A stretch of DNA of 64,000 nucleotides from Roseovarius salinarum (GTDB lineage: Bacteria; Pseudomonadota; Alphaproteobacteria; Rhodobacterales; Rhodobacteraceae): positions 62,001-126,000 of the forward strand of contig NZ_PHNT01000011.1 in assembly GCF_002834145.1 (NCBI RefSeq), given 5' to 3'. Position numbers and translations under genes: made by a program. Each line of letters begins with the position of its first letter. Positions within the stretch are counted from its first letter, which is position 1. The notes below the pieces were generated by a model. It saw nothing but the letters and a program-made list of their open reading frames with translations. It was not told the DNA's origin and did no database searches. Below, piece after piece: positions 18,022-26,425 of the stretch.

Positions 18022-19626
18022 ATGAAGATCATGAGCGCCGCGCAGGCGGCCTCGGCCGAGTTCGCGGCCAACCGGGCCGCCCATCTGGAGGCTCTGGACA
18101 CCGTGCGCGCCGCGGCGGAAACCGCGGCGGCCGGGGGCGGGCAGGCCGCGCGCGAGCGGCACGAGGCGCGGGGCAAGATGACGCCGCGCGACCGGGTGGC
18201 GGGGCTTCTGGATCCCGGCAGCCCGTTCCTGGAGATCGGCGCGACGGCCGCCCACGACATGTACGACGGGGCCGCCCCCTGCGCCGGGGTGATCGCAGGG
18301 GTGGGCCGGGTCCAGGGCCTCGACTGCATGGTGGTGTGCAACGACGCCACCGTGAAGGGCGGCACCTATTACCCGATGACCGTCAAGAAACACCTGCGCG
18401 CGCAGGAGATCGCCGAACAGTGCCACCTGCCGTGCATATACCTGGTGGACTCGGGCGGCGCGAACCTGCCCAACCAGGACGAGGTGTTCCCCGACCGCGA
18501 CCATTTCGGGCGCATCTTCTTCAACCAAGCCAACATGTCGGCCAAGGGCATCCCCCAGGTCGCGGTGGTCATGGGATCCTGCACCGCCGGCGGTGCCTAT
18601 GTGCCCGCGATGTCGGATGTCACCATCATCGTGAAGGAGCAGGGCACGATCTTCCTTGCCGGTCCGCCGCTGGTGAAGGCGGCCACGGGCGAGGAGGTCA
18701 CGGCCGAGGACCTGGGCGGCGGCGACGTGCACACGCGGCTGTCGGGCGTGGCGGATTACCTCGCCGAGGATGACGCGCACGCGCTGGCGCTGGCGCGCCG
18801 GGCGGTGGCCGGGTTCAACCGGTCGCGGCCGGCGACGGTGGAGTGGGCGAGCCCCGAGCCGCCCGCCTACGACCCCGAGGAGATCCTGGGCGTCGTGCCC
18901 GCCGACCTGCGCACGCCCTACGACATCCGCGAGGTGATCGCGCGCATCGTCGACGGGTCACGCTTCGACGAGTTCAAGGCGCGCTTCGGCGAGACGCTTG
19001 TCACGGGCTTTGCCCATGTGCAGGGCTGCCCGGTGGGGATCGTGGCCAACAACGGCGTGCTGTTCTCCGAGGCCGCGCAGAAGGGCGCGCATTTCGTGGA
19101 ATTGTGCAGCCAGCGGCAGATCCCGCTGGTGTTCCTGCAGAATATCACCGGCTTCATGGTGGGCCGCGCCTATGAAAACGAGGGTATCGCGCGCCACGGC
19201 GCCAAGATGGTCACGGCGGTGGCCACCACGCAGGTGCCCAAGATAACGATGCTGGTCGGCGGCTCCTTCGGGGCGGGCAACTACGGCATGGCCGGGCGTG
19301 CCTACAGCCCGCGGTTCATGTGGACGTGGCCCAACAGCCGCATCGGCGTGATGGGCGGCGAGCAGGCCGCGGGCGTGCTGGCGACCGTCAAGCGCGACGC
19401 CATGGAGCGCAAGGGAAAAGGCTGGTCGGCGGAGGAGGAGGCCGAGTTCAAGCGCCCCACCATCGAGATGTTCGAGCGCCAGAGCCACCCGCTCTATGCC
19501 AGCGCGCGGCTGTGGGACGACGGGGTGATCGACCCGCGCAAGTCGCGCGAGGTGCTGGCGCTGTCGTTGCGCGCGGCGCTGTGCGCGCCCATCGGGGAGA
19601 CCCGCTTTGGCGTGTTCCGGATGTAG
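18022..19626 (+). CDS. liuB: Methylcrotonyl-CoA carboxylase carboxyltransferase (beta) subunit
   Basis: Transfers CO2 from carboxybiotin to 3-methylcrotonyl-CoA, making 3-methylglutaconyl-CoA. Both crotonase-like carboxyltransferase halves are visible. The first has [16 protein letters not shown] (about residues 184-199). The second has the oxyanion region [16 protein letters not shown], with [21 protein letters not shown] following. The 534-residue length and overall sequence fit MccB rather than propionyl-CoA carboxylase PccB, and the neighbours agree. A GAGGGAGG site precedes ATG 18022. It is divergent from ompW; the biotin-carrying partner lies downstream beyond a strong hairpin. Confidence 0.95.
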   Translation: MKIMSAAQAASAEFAANRAAHLEALDTVRAAAETAAAGGGQAARERHEARGKMTPRDRVAGLLDPGSPFLEIGATAAHDMYDGAAPCAGVIAGVGRVQGLDCMVVCNDATVKGGTYYPMTVKKHLRAQEIAEQCHLPCIYLVDSGGANLPNQDEVFPDRDHFGRIFFNQANMSAKGIPQVAVVMGSCTAGGAYVPAMSDVTIIVKEQGTIFLAGPPLVKAATGEEVTAEDLGGGDVHTRLSGVADYLAEDDAHALALARRAVAGFNRSRPATVEWASPEPPAYDPEEILGVVPADLRTPYDIREVIARIVDGSRFDEFKARFGETLVTGFAHVQGCPVGIVANNGVLFSEAAQKGAHFVELCSQRQIPLVFLQNITGFMVGRAYENEGIARHGAKMVTAVATTQVPKITMLVGGSFGAGNYGMAGRAYSPRFMWTWPNSRIGVMGGEQAAGVLATVKRDAMERKGKGWSAEEEAEFKRPTIEMFERQSHPLYASARLWDDGVIDPRKSREVLALSLRAALCAPIGETRFGVFRM

Positions 19627-19627
19627 C

Positions 19628-19684
19628 CCCGGCCCCGCCCCGGGCGCGCCCGCCCGCCCACCCCGCACCCGGGGCGGGGCCGGG
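19628..19684. repeat. 17-base perfect inverted repeat between liuB and liuD
   Basis: Arms at 19628-19644 (begins CCCGGCCCCG) and 19668-19684 (ends GGGGCCGGG) are perfect reverse complements around a 23-base C-rich loop. It starts one base after the liuB stop codon. It can form a very stable GC stem-loop in RNA, either a terminator/attenuator inside the operon or a 3' stabiliser of the liuB message. No U-run follows directly. Confidence 0.6.
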
Positions 19685-19727
19685 CGCGGGCGCGGCGCCG
19701 TCCGAGCCCGTCGCCGGGGTTGGGGCA

Positions 19728-19751
19728 ATGAGTATTTTGGGCAAGATGAAG
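19728..19751 (+). other. Rhodobacterales-type intergenic motif (GAGTATTTT...AAGATGAAG)
   Basis: The AT-richer string beginning ATGAGTATTTTGG and ending CAAGATGAAG stands out from the GC-rich gap. From memory, closely similar strings recur in intergenic regions of Roseobacter-group genomes, often after hairpins; I cannot verify copy number here. It sits 44 bases upstream of liuD. Confidence 0.4.
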
Positions 19752-19794
19752 TGTGCGCACCGTTCGTGCGGGCCCCACGAGCGAGAGGATCGAT

Positions 19795-21747
19795 ATGTTC
19801 GACAGGATACTGATTGCCAACCGCGGCGAGATCGCCTGCCGCGTGATCGACACGGCGCGCGCCATGGGCGTGGAGACGGTGGCCGTCTACTCCGATGCCG
19901 ACCGCGCCGCGCGGCACGTGGCGCTTTCGGACCGGGCGGTGCGCATCGGCGGGCCGGCGCCCTCGGACAGCTATCTGAAAGCCGAGGCCATCATGGATGC
20001 CGCCCGCGCCACCGGTGCGCAGGCGATCCACCCCGGTTACGGGTTCCTCAGCGAGAACCCCGGTTTCGTCGAGGCCGTGGAGGCCGCGGGGCTGACCTTC
20101 ATCGGCCCCTCGGCGGCGGCGATCCGGGCGATGGGGCTCAAGGACGCGGCGAAAAAGCTGATGGAGGAGGCCGGCGTGCCGGTCGTGCCCGGCTATCACG
20201 GCGACAACCAGGACCCCGAGCACCTGTCCGGCGCGGCCGAGGCGATCGGCTATCCCGTGCTGATCAAGGCGGTCGCGGGCGGCGGCGGCAAGGGCATGCG
20301 GCTGGTGGAGCGCCCGGAGGACTTCATGGACGCGCTCGCCAGCGCGCGCGGCGAGGCGGCGACCGCCTTCGGCAACGACGCGGTGCTGATCGAGAAATTC
20401 ATCGCCAAGCCGCGCCACATCGAGGTGCAGGTCTTTGGCGACGGTGCGCGTGCCGTGCATCTGTTCGAGCGCGACTGTTCGCTCCAGCGCCGCCACCAGA
20501 AGGTGATCGAGGAGGCGCCGGCGCCCGGCATGACCGAGGCGATGCGCGAGGCCATGGGGCAGGCGGCGGTGCGCGCGGCCGAGGCCATCGGCTACAAGGG
20601 CGCGGGCACGGTGGAATTCATCGTGGATGCCAGCGACGGGCTGCGCCCCGACGCGTTCTGGTTCATGGAGATGAACACGCGGCTTCAGGTGGAGCACCCG
20701 GTAACCGAGGCGGTGACCGGCGTCGATCTCGTGGAATGGCAGCTGCGCGTGGCGGCGGGCGAAGGATTGCCGGCGCGGCAGGACGATCTTTTCCTCGACG
20801 GTCATGCCTTCGAGGCCCGGCTTTATGCCGAGGACGTGCCGAAGGGGTTCCTGCCCGCCACGGGGCGGCTCGATCACCTGAGGTTTCCCGGCTCCGTGCG
20901 CGCCGACACGGGCGTGCGCAGCGGCGACGAGATCAGCCCGCATTACGACCCGATGATCGCCAAGCTCGTCGCGCGCGGACCGACGCGCGCGGTGGCCCTG
21001 CGCCGGCTGGCGGCGGCGCTGGGGCGCACGGAGGTCGCGGGCACCGTGACAAACCTGGCGTTTCTCGGGGCCCTGGCACATCACGCGGGCTTTGCCGCCG
21101 GCGACGTCGACACCGGGCTGATCGCGCGCGACCTCGATGCGCTGGCGGCCGCGCCGGCGCCGCGGGCTGCCGAAGTGGCGCTGGCCGCGCTGGCCGCGGC
21201 GGGTTTGCTGGATGTCGAGGATCCGGCCACGGGGTTCACCCTTTGGACACCGCTGGCGCGCGACGTCATCCTGCGCCGCGACGGGGCCGAGCGGATCGTG
21301 CGCATCCGCAGCCGTTCGGCCGATGCCCATGACGTGGTGGTCGACACCGAAACGGTCGCCGCGCGGCGTGTCGGCGGGCGCTGGCAACTCGACGGCGCGG
21401 CGGCGCCCGAGGTCGCGGTGACGCCGGGGCGCGTGACCGTTTTCTCGCAATACGGGCTGGGATTCGAGGTGGTCGAGCCGCTGGAGCGGGCGCAGGCCGC
21501 GGCCGGTGACGCCGGGATGATCGAGGCGCCCATGCCCGGGCTGGTCAAGACCTTGCTGGCCGAGCCGGGCCAGAGCGTGGCCCGGGGAGACCGGCTGGCG
21601 GTGCTGGAGGCGATGAAGATGGAACATTCGCTGCTGGCGGCGCGCGACGGCGTGGTGGCCGAGGTCATGGTGGCCGAGGGCGACCAGGTGGCGGCCGGTG
21701 CGGGCCTGATCGCGCTGGCCGAAGAAACCGGGGAGGGGGCGGCATGA
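19795..21747 (+). CDS. liuD: Methylcrotonyl-CoA carboxylase biotin-containing (alpha) subunit
   Basis: ATP-dependent biotin carboxylase fused to a biotin carrier domain; carboxylates its own biotin for the LiuB partner. It opens with FDRILIANRGEIACRVI, followed by HPGYGFLSEN, the ATP-grasp glycine loop GGGGKGMRL (near residue 162) and EMNTRLQVEHPVTE. The biotinylated lysine is Lys608 in EAMKMEH, in the last 60 residues. From ATG 19795 it has 650 residues, normal for MccA; the longer frame to 19753 would add an unconserved 14-residue leader. It ends in an ATGA overlap with the GST gene. BirA, which would biotinylate it, is elsewhere in the window. Confidence 0.96.
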   Translation: MFDRILIANRGEIACRVIDTARAMGVETVAVYSDADRAARHVALSDRAVRIGGPAPSDSYLKAEAIMDAARATGAQAIHPGYGFLSENPGFVEAVEAAGLTFIGPSAAAIRAMGLKDAAKKLMEEAGVPVVPGYHGDNQDPEHLSGAAEAIGYPVLIKAVAGGGGKGMRLVERPEDFMDALASARGEAATAFGNDAVLIEKFIAKPRHIEVQVFGDGARAVHLFERDCSLQRRHQKVIEEAPAPGMTEAMREAMGQAAVRAAEAIGYKGAGTVEFIVDASDGLRPDAFWFMEMNTRLQVEHPVTEAVTGVDLVEWQLRVAAGEGLPARQDDLFLDGHAFEARLYAEDVPKGFLPATGRLDHLRFPGSVRADTGVRSGDEISPHYDPMIAKLVARGPTRAVALRRLAAALGRTEVAGTVTNLAFLGALAHHAGFAAGDVDTGLIARDLDALAAAPAPRAAEVALAALAAAGLLDVEDPATGFTLWTPLARDVILRRDGAERIVRIRSRSADAHDVVVDTETVAARRVGGRWQLDGAAAPEVAVTPGRVTVFSQYGLGFEVVEPLERAQAAAGDAGMIEAPMPGLVKTLLAEPGQSVARGDRLAVLEAMKMEHSLLAARDGVVAEVMVAEGDQVAAGAGLIALAEETGEGAA

Positions 21748-22412
21748 TCACGCTGCACCACGTGCCGCAGTCGCGCTCGATGCGGGTGCTGTGGCTGCTG
21801 CACGAACTGGATGTCGATTTCCGCGTCGTCGAGCACCCCTTCGACAAGTCTTTGCGCTCGCCGGAGTTCCTGACGCTGTCGCCCGCCGGCCGGGTGCCCG
21901 CGCTCGAGATCGACGGCGAACGGATGTTCGAATCCGGGGCGATGGTCGAATACCTGTGCGAACGCTTCCCCGACGCGGGCCTTGGGCGGGGTCCGGGTGA
22001 CATGGACCGCATGGCGTGGCTGGTCTGGGTCCATTTCGCGGAAACCGTCAGCCAGCACACGGCGGCGCTGACCCAGCAGCACGTGGCCCTTTACGAGGAG
22101 TGGATGCGCAGCCCCACCGTGATGAAGCTGGAAGCGGCACGGGTGAAGAAATGTTTCGCGGCGATCGAGGCGCGCCTGAGCACGCCGGTGGAAAACCGCG
22201 ACTACCTGCTGACCAGTGGCTTCTCGGCCGCCGATATCGCCGTGGGACAGGCCGTCTACATGGCCCTGCACTTCGCGCGGCTGGACGGTTTCCCCGAGAC
22301 CGCGCGCTGGTACGACCGCATCACCGACCGCGGCGGGTTCCGCGCGTCCCTGCCCGGGCCGGAGAGCGGGCTGATCTACAACCGTGACTTCTACGAGGTG
22401 CCCGATGCCTGA
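21744..22412 (+). CDS. Glutathione S-transferase family protein
   Basis: A 222-residue GST with an N-terminal thioredoxin-like domain (about 1-80; LHHVPQSRSMRVLWLLHELDV, then the GSH-binding FESGAMVEYL) and an all-helical C-terminal domain (about 90-220). The catalytic serine is probably one of the serines in VPQSRS. Its start overlaps the liuD stop (ATGA) and its end overlaps the HMG-CoA lyase start, so it is an integral operon member. Its task in leucine catabolism is not established; detoxifying reactive unsaturated acyl-CoA intermediates is a possibility only. Confidence 0.88.
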   Translation: MITLHHVPQSRSMRVLWLLHELDVDFRVVEHPFDKSLRSPEFLTLSPAGRVPALEIDGERMFESGAMVEYLCERFPDAGLGRGPGDMDRMAWLVWVHFAETVSQHTAALTQQHVALYEEWMRSPTVMKLEAARVKKCFAAIEARLSTPVENRDYLLTSGFSAADIAVGQAVYMALHFARLDGFPETARWYDRITDRGGFRASLPGPESGLIYNRDFYEVPDA

Positions 22413-23259
22413 GCGCGTGGAAATCTTCGAGGTCGGCCCGCGCGACGGGCTGCAGAACGAGAAACGCGGGATCGCGACAGAGGACAAGATCGCGCTGGTC
22501 GATTGCCTGAGCCGCGCGGGGTTCCGGCGGATCGAGGTGGCCAGCTTCGTCAGCCCCAGATGGGTGCCGCAGATGGCCGACAGCGCCGAGGTGCTGGCGG
22601 GCATTGCCCGGGCGCCGGGGGTGTCCTATGCGGCGCTCACGCCCAACATGCGGGGGCTGGAGCGCGCGCTGGCGGCCAGGGCCGACGAGGTGGCGGTGTT
22701 CGGCGCGGCCTCCGAAGGGTTCTCGAAGGCCAACATCAACGCCACGATCGATGAAAGCCTCGACCGTTTCGCGCCGGTCGTGGAGGCGGCACGCGAGGCC
22801 GCGTTGCCGGTGCGCGGCTATGTTTCCTGCGTGACCGACTGCCCCTACGACGGGCGCATCGACCCGGCCGCCGTGGCGCGGGTGGCCGGACGCCTGTTCG
22901 GGATGGGCTGCACCGAGATCAGCCTTGGCGACACGATCGGCCAGGGCACGCCGGAGCGTGTGGGCGCGATGCTGCAGGCGGTGCGCGACGTCGTTCCCGT
23001 CGATCGACTCGCGGGGCACTACCACGATACCTCGGGGCGGGCGCTGGACAACATCGAGGCGTCGCTCGATGCCGGGCTGCGCGTTTTCGACGCCGCCGTG
23101 GGCGGCCTGGGCGGCTGCCCCTATGCCCCGGGCGCGGCCGGCAACGTGGCGACCGAGGCGGTGCATGCCCGGTTGACGGCGCTGGGCTTCGAGACCGGGC
23201 TGGAGGCGGACGTGCTGGACCAGGCCGCGGACATGGCGCGTGCCATGCGGGGCGGGTGA
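22405..23259 (+). CDS. hmgL: Hydroxymethylglutaryl-CoA lyase
   Basis: Cleaves HMG-CoA to acetyl-CoA and acetoacetate, the last leucine-specific step. A TIM-barrel of the HMGL-like family: EVGPRDGLQNE at about residues 7-17 holds the catalytic Arg-Asp pair, GCTEISLGDTIGQGTP is the central motif, GHYHDTSG supplies metal-binding histidines, and GGLGGCPYAPGAAGN has the signature cysteine. The start at 22405 (MPERVEIFEVG) overlaps the GST stop by eight bases; the upstream extension of the open frame is inside the GST gene. Its 284 residues are typical of bacterial LiuE/MvaB enzymes. Confidence 0.96.
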   Translation: MPERVEIFEVGPRDGLQNEKRGIATEDKIALVDCLSRAGFRRIEVASFVSPRWVPQMADSAEVLAGIARAPGVSYAALTPNMRGLERALAARADEVAVFGAASEGFSKANINATIDESLDRFAPVVEAAREAALPVRGYVSCVTDCPYDGRIDPAAVARVAGRLFGMGCTEISLGDTIGQGTPERVGAMLQAVRDVVPVDRLAGHYHDTSGRALDNIEASLDAGLRVFDAAVGGLGGCPYAPGAAGNVATEAVHARLTALGFETGLEADVLDQAADMARAMRGG

Positions 23260-23432
23260 GCGCGGGATACGCATCACCGCCGCGCCGAGGTGCCACTCGT
23301 CCGGGTGTGATCGGGCGGGGCGCAATGACAATGGCCGGCTTGCAAGCGCGTCGGACCACGGCGCCAGCCGGGAGTTGACTGGAAGCTCCGGCGCACGGGG
23401 CCGGGCGGGGAGACAGGGAAAGGAACTGCGCG

Positions 23433-24218
23433 ATGTACGAAACGATTTCCATCGAGACCGATGCGCGCGGTGTGGCCACGCTGTGGCTGGACCGCGCCGA
23501 AAAGCACAACGCGATGTCCGCAAGGATGATCGCGGAGCTTCACGCCGCCGCCGATGCGCTGGGCGCGGACGATACGGTGCGTGCGGTGGTCCTGGCGGCA
23601 CGGGGCAAGAGTTTCTGCGCCGGCGGCGACCTGGCCTGGATGCGCGACCAGATGGAGGTGGACGCGGCCACGCGCGGGCGCGAGGCGGGCAAGCTGGCCT
23701 ACATGCTGCAGGCGCTCAACACCCTGCCCAAGCCCCTGATCGGGCGGGTCCACGGGGCGGCGTTCGGTGGCGGTGTCGGGCTGGCCAGCATCTGTGACGT
23801 CACCGTGGGCGCCGATCACGTGAAGATGGGGCTGACCGAGACGCGGTTGGGGCTGATCCCGGCCACCATCGGGCCCTACGTCTGTGCCCGCATGGGCGAG
23901 GCGCGCGCGCGCCGTGTCTTCATGTCCGGGCGCCGTTTCGGTGCAGCCGAGGCCGTGGAACTGGGGTTGCTGGCGCGCGCCGTGCCGGAGGCGGAGCTGG
24001 ATGCCGCGGTGGAGGCGGAGGTCGTCCCCTATCTCGACTGCGCGCCGGGCGCGGTGGCGCGCGCGAAAGGGCTTTTGCGGGCGCTGGGCCCCGCCATAGA
24101 CGAGGGCGTGATCGAGCGCACCATCGCCGCGTTGACCGCCTGCTGGGAAGGCGACGAGGCGCCGGAAGGAATCGCGGCCTTCTTCGAGAAGCGTGCGCCG
24201 GCGTGGAAAGCCGGCTGA
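23433..24218 (+). CDS. liuC: Methylglutaconyl-CoA hydratase (enoyl-CoA hydratase family)
   Basis: Crotonase-fold protein of 261 residues, expected to hydrate 3-methylglutaconyl-CoA to HMG-CoA. KSFCAGGDLAWMRD (about residues 57-70) is the oxyanion/active-site loop, and AFGGGVGLASICDVTVG is the second oxyanion motif, followed by TRLGLIPATIGPY with the catalytic glutamate region. The substrate assignment depends on the cluster: all other steps from isovaleryl-CoA to acetoacetate are present and only this hydration was missing. A 173-base gap separates it from hmgL, with AAAGGA before ATG 23433, so it might have its own promoter. Confidence 0.9.
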   Translation: MYETISIETDARGVATLWLDRAEKHNAMSARMIAELHAAADALGADDTVRAVVLAARGKSFCAGGDLAWMRDQMEVDAATRGREAGKLAYMLQALNTLPKPLIGRVHGAAFGGGVGLASICDVTVGADHVKMGLTETRLGLIPATIGPYVCARMGEARARRVFMSGRRFGAAEAVELGLLARAVPEAELDAAVEAEVVPYLDCAPGAVARAKGLLRALGPAIDEGVIERTIAALTACWEGDEAPEGIAAFFEKRAPAWKAG

Positions 24219-24460
24219 GGCAGCCGCCCCCCTTTTCGGTGCGCGCCGGGGAACTAGATCTGACACAGGTGAAACTTTGGCGTCAGACGCGGATCGGCGT
24301 GTAATGTATGCAATCGCATGCATCCGGGGCGAGCGAAGCACGCAGCTTCTTGAATGTGTCCCGGGCTTGGTTGACCCCGCCGGGGGGCGGGGGTAAACCT
24401 GAGGCCGCATCCGCAGCCAGCCCAAGGCGCGCGCAACGCGCCCGAAAGGAGCCAGACCTC
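24219..24460 (+). promoter_or_regulatory. Upstream region and candidate promoter of the nuo operon
   Basis: This 242-base gap between liuC and nuoA is one of the longest non-coding stretches in the window. TTGACC (24371-24376) and TAAACC (24394-24399) are spaced by exactly 17 bases and could be a sigma-70-type promoter with a weak -10 box. The spacer can itself fold (CCCCGCC/GGCGGGG). Farther upstream are two small dyads: TCTGAC (24259-24264) with GTCAGA (24282-24287), and ATGCA/TGCAT at 24308-24323. Either could be a regulator site. No FNR consensus is seen here. Confidence 0.4.
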
Positions 24461-24826
24461 GTGGAAGATTTGCTTAGGGAATACGCGCCGATCCTTGTCT
24501 TTCTTGCGATCGCGGTGGGCCTCGGCCTTATCCTTATCCTGGCCGCTGTCGTTCTGGCGGTGCGCCATCCCGATCCCGAGAAGGTCTCGGCTTACGAATG
24601 CGGGTTCAACGCATTCGACGATGCGCGGATGAAGTTCGATGTCCGGTTCTACCTGGTCTCGATCCTGTTCATCATCTTCGACCTCGAAATCGCGATGCTG
24701 TTCCCCTGGGCGGTGGCGTTCAAGGACATCAGCATGGTCGCCTTCTGGTCGATGATGGTCTTCCTGGCCGTTCTGACGGCGGGCTTCGCCTATGAATGGA
24801 AGAAAGGAGCGATGGAATGGGAGTGA
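24461..24826 (+). CDS. nuoA: NADH-quinone oxidoreductase subunit A
   Basis: Membrane subunit at the hinge between the peripheral and membrane arms of complex I. The 121-residue protein has three transmembrane helices and the family motifs [12 protein letters not shown] (about residues 46-57, the quinone-site loop) and [24 protein letters not shown] sequence in helix 2. I read the start as GTG 24461 with AAAGGAG upstream, giving [12 protein letters not shown], the expected N-terminus; the open frame extends 51 residues farther without conserved sequence. It is the first gene of the nuo operon and overlaps nuoB. Confidence 0.96.
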   Translation: MEDLLREYAPILVFLAIAVGLGLILILAAVVLAVRHPDPEKVSAYECGFNAFDDARMKFDVRFYLVSILFIIFDLEIAMLFPWAVAFKDISMVAFWSMMVFLAVLTAGFAYEWKKGAMEWE

Positions 24827-25425
24827 ACGACGACGCGGACGCCCTCGTCACCGAGACCCAGCCGCACCAGTCCGACCGCGTCAAGAGCGGCCCGTCGATG
24901 CAGGTGGCCGGTGCCGACGCCAGCGACACCACCGACGTGGCGACGCAGGAGTTGAACCGCGAGCTGCAGGACAAGGGGTTCCTGGTCACCTCGACCGAGG
25001 ACATCATCAACTGGGCACGCACCGGTAGCCTGCACTGGATGACCTTCGGGCTGGCCTGCTGTGCCGTCGAGATGATGCACACCTCGATGCCGCGCTACGA
25101 CATGGAGCGGTTCGGCACCGCGCCGCGCGCCAGCCCGCGCCAGTCCGACCTGATGATCGTGGCCGGAACGCTGTGCAACAAGATGGCGCCGGCGCTGCGC
25201 AAGGTCTATGACCAGATGCCCGAACCGCGCTACGTCATCTCGATGGGGTCCTGCGCCAACGGTGGGGGATACTACCACTACAGCTATTCCGTGGTACGCG
25301 GCTGCGACCGGATCATCCCGGTTGACGTCTACGTGCCCGGATGCCCGCCGACGGCCGAGGCACTGCTTTACGGTATCATGCAGCTGCAGCGGAAGATCCG
25401 GCGCACCGGGACGATCGTGCGCTGA
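24817..25425 (+). CDS. nuoB: NADH-quinone oxidoreductase subunit B
   Basis: Carries iron-sulfur cluster N2, which reduces quinone. Cluster ligands are seen in [10 protein letters not shown] (the tandem cysteines), GSCANGGG and VPGCPPT. The 202-residue protein has an N-terminal extension of about 50 residues (polar, low complexity) before [15 protein letters not shown]; such extensions occur in alphaproteobacterial and mitochondrial homologues. ATG 24817 is chosen because GGAG sits seven bases upstream; it overlaps the nuoA end by ten bases. Confidence 0.96.
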   Translation: MGVNDDADALVTETQPHQSDRVKSGPSMQVAGADASDTTDVATQELNRELQDKGFLVTSTEDIINWARTGSLHWMTFGLACCAVEMMHTSMPRYDMERFGTAPRASPRQSDLMIVAGTLCNKMAPALRKVYDQMPEPRYVISMGSCANGGGYYHYSYSVVRGCDRIIPVDVYVPGCPPTAEALLYGIMQLQRKIRRTGTIVR

Positions 25426-25446
25426 ACGGCGCAAGGGGGGCGAGAC

Positions 25447-26052
25447 ATGAGCGAGGCACTCAAGGAACTGGGCACCCACATCGAGGCGCGCCGCCCCGAC
25501 TGCGTGCGCGCGTGGCACGTCGACCGCGGGGAACTGACCGTGGACGTGACGCTTGCCAACATCGTCGGGCTGACCGAATTCCTCAAGGCGGACCAGACCT
25601 GCAAGTTCTCCACGCTGGTGGACATCACCGCGGTGGATCATCCGGAGCGCCCGAAGCGCTTCGACGTGGTCTACCACTTCCTGTCGATGTACCAGAACCA
25701 GCGCATTCGCCTGCGCGTCGCCACGCGCGAAGAGGACATGGTGCCCTCGATCACCGGGGTGCATCCCTGCGCCGACTGGTTCGAGCGCGAGGTCTTCGAC
25801 ATGTTCGGCATCCTGTTCTCGGGGCACCCGGATCTGCGCCGGATCCTGACGGACTACGGCTTCCGCGGGCACCCGCTGCGCAAGGATTTCCCCACGACGG
25901 GGTATACCGAGGTGCGCTACGACGAGGTGGAGAAACGCGTGGTCTACGAGCCGGTGAAACTGGTGCAGGAATACCGGCAGTTCGATTTCATGTCGCCGTG
26001 GGAGGGCGCGGACTACATCCTGCCCGGCGACGAAAAGACAGAGGAGGCGTAG
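25447..26052 (+). CDS. nuoC: NADH-quinone oxidoreductase subunit C
   Basis: Thirty-kilodalton subunit of the complex I connecting module, lining the quinone chamber with NuoD and NuoB. The family signature [37 protein letters not shown] is clearly present between residues about 117 and 150. At 201 residues it is a separate NuoC, not fused to NuoD as in enterobacteria. GGCGAGAC precedes ATG 25447. Two tiny ORFs separate it from nuoD. Confidence 0.97.
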   Translation: MSEALKELGTHIEARRPDCVRAWHVDRGELTVDVTLANIVGLTEFLKADQTCKFSTLVDITAVDHPERPKRFDVVYHFLSMYQNQRIRLRVATREEDMVPSITGVHPCADWFEREVFDMFGILFSGHPDLRRILTDYGFRGHPLRKDFPTTGYTEVRYDEVEKRVVYEPVKLVQEYRQFDFMSPWEGADYILPGDEKTEEA

Positions 26053-26084
26053 CGCGTCATGGACAACCAGCGGGGGGTGCCGGC

Positions 26085-26252
26085 GTGATCTGGATCATCG
26101 TTCTGTCGGCGCTGTTCGTGATCCCGTTCTGGCGGCTGCTGCCCGACTACGGCATGCCCGCCTGGCTGGCGGTCTTCGCCGTCATTCCCGTCGGCGCGCT
26201 GGTGCTTCTTTACGCGATGGCCTTCTGGGCCCGGCGCACCGGAGAGCGGTAG
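26085..26252 (+). CDS. Small two-helix membrane protein in the nuo operon
   Basis: A 55-residue ORF from GTG 26085 that encodes two closely spaced hydrophobic helices ([15 protein letters not shown] and [20 protein letters not shown]) and a basic tail ending RRTGER. It begins 32 bases after nuoC in a gap too large to be a simple spacer, with GGGGGG a few bases upstream. The predicted topology is a hairpin with both ends on one side. Homologues are not known to me. It could be a small complex I accessory protein or assembly factor, but only position supports this. Confidence 0.55.
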   Translation: MIWIIVLSALFVIPFWRLLPDYGMPAWLAVFAVIPVGALVLLYAMAFWARRTGER

Positions 26253-26253
26253 G

Positions 26254-26424
26254 ATGGCAGCGCCCTGCGCCGATATCCTGTTGCCGAGGCCGCGCGCGGG
26301 GCAGGAAAAAGCACAAGCCATGTCGCGTGGCCGGATGGCGGCCCGGCGGCGTTGCAACGATGTCCAGGGCGCCGCGGCGGACCCGGACGGGACCAAGCGG
26401 GGCGAGAGCCCGGCAAGGGGGTAG
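26254..26424 (+). CDS. Possible 56-residue arginine-rich protein
   Basis: An ORF that starts one base after the stop of the preceding small membrane protein and stops one base before the nuoD start, so it fills the gap exactly. The product would be strongly basic (runs such as AARRRC) with two cysteines. Nothing in it resembles a known family. In DNA this GC-rich an ORF of this size can arise by chance; the tight junctions on both sides and GGAGAGCGG just upstream are the only positive evidence. Confidence 0.3.
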   Translation: MAAPCADILLPRPRAGQEKAQAMSRGRMAARRRCNDVQGAAADPDGTKRGESPARG

Positions 26425-26425
26425 A

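Noticed and set aside
18958-21627. An 889-codon minus-strand open frame opposite liuB and liuD
   Set aside because: Overlaps two clearly conserved carboxylase genes; the product has no recognisable domain.
24219-24460. An FNR site in the nuo leader
   Set aside because: No TTGAT-N4-ATCAA match is present; the two dyads there have different sequences.
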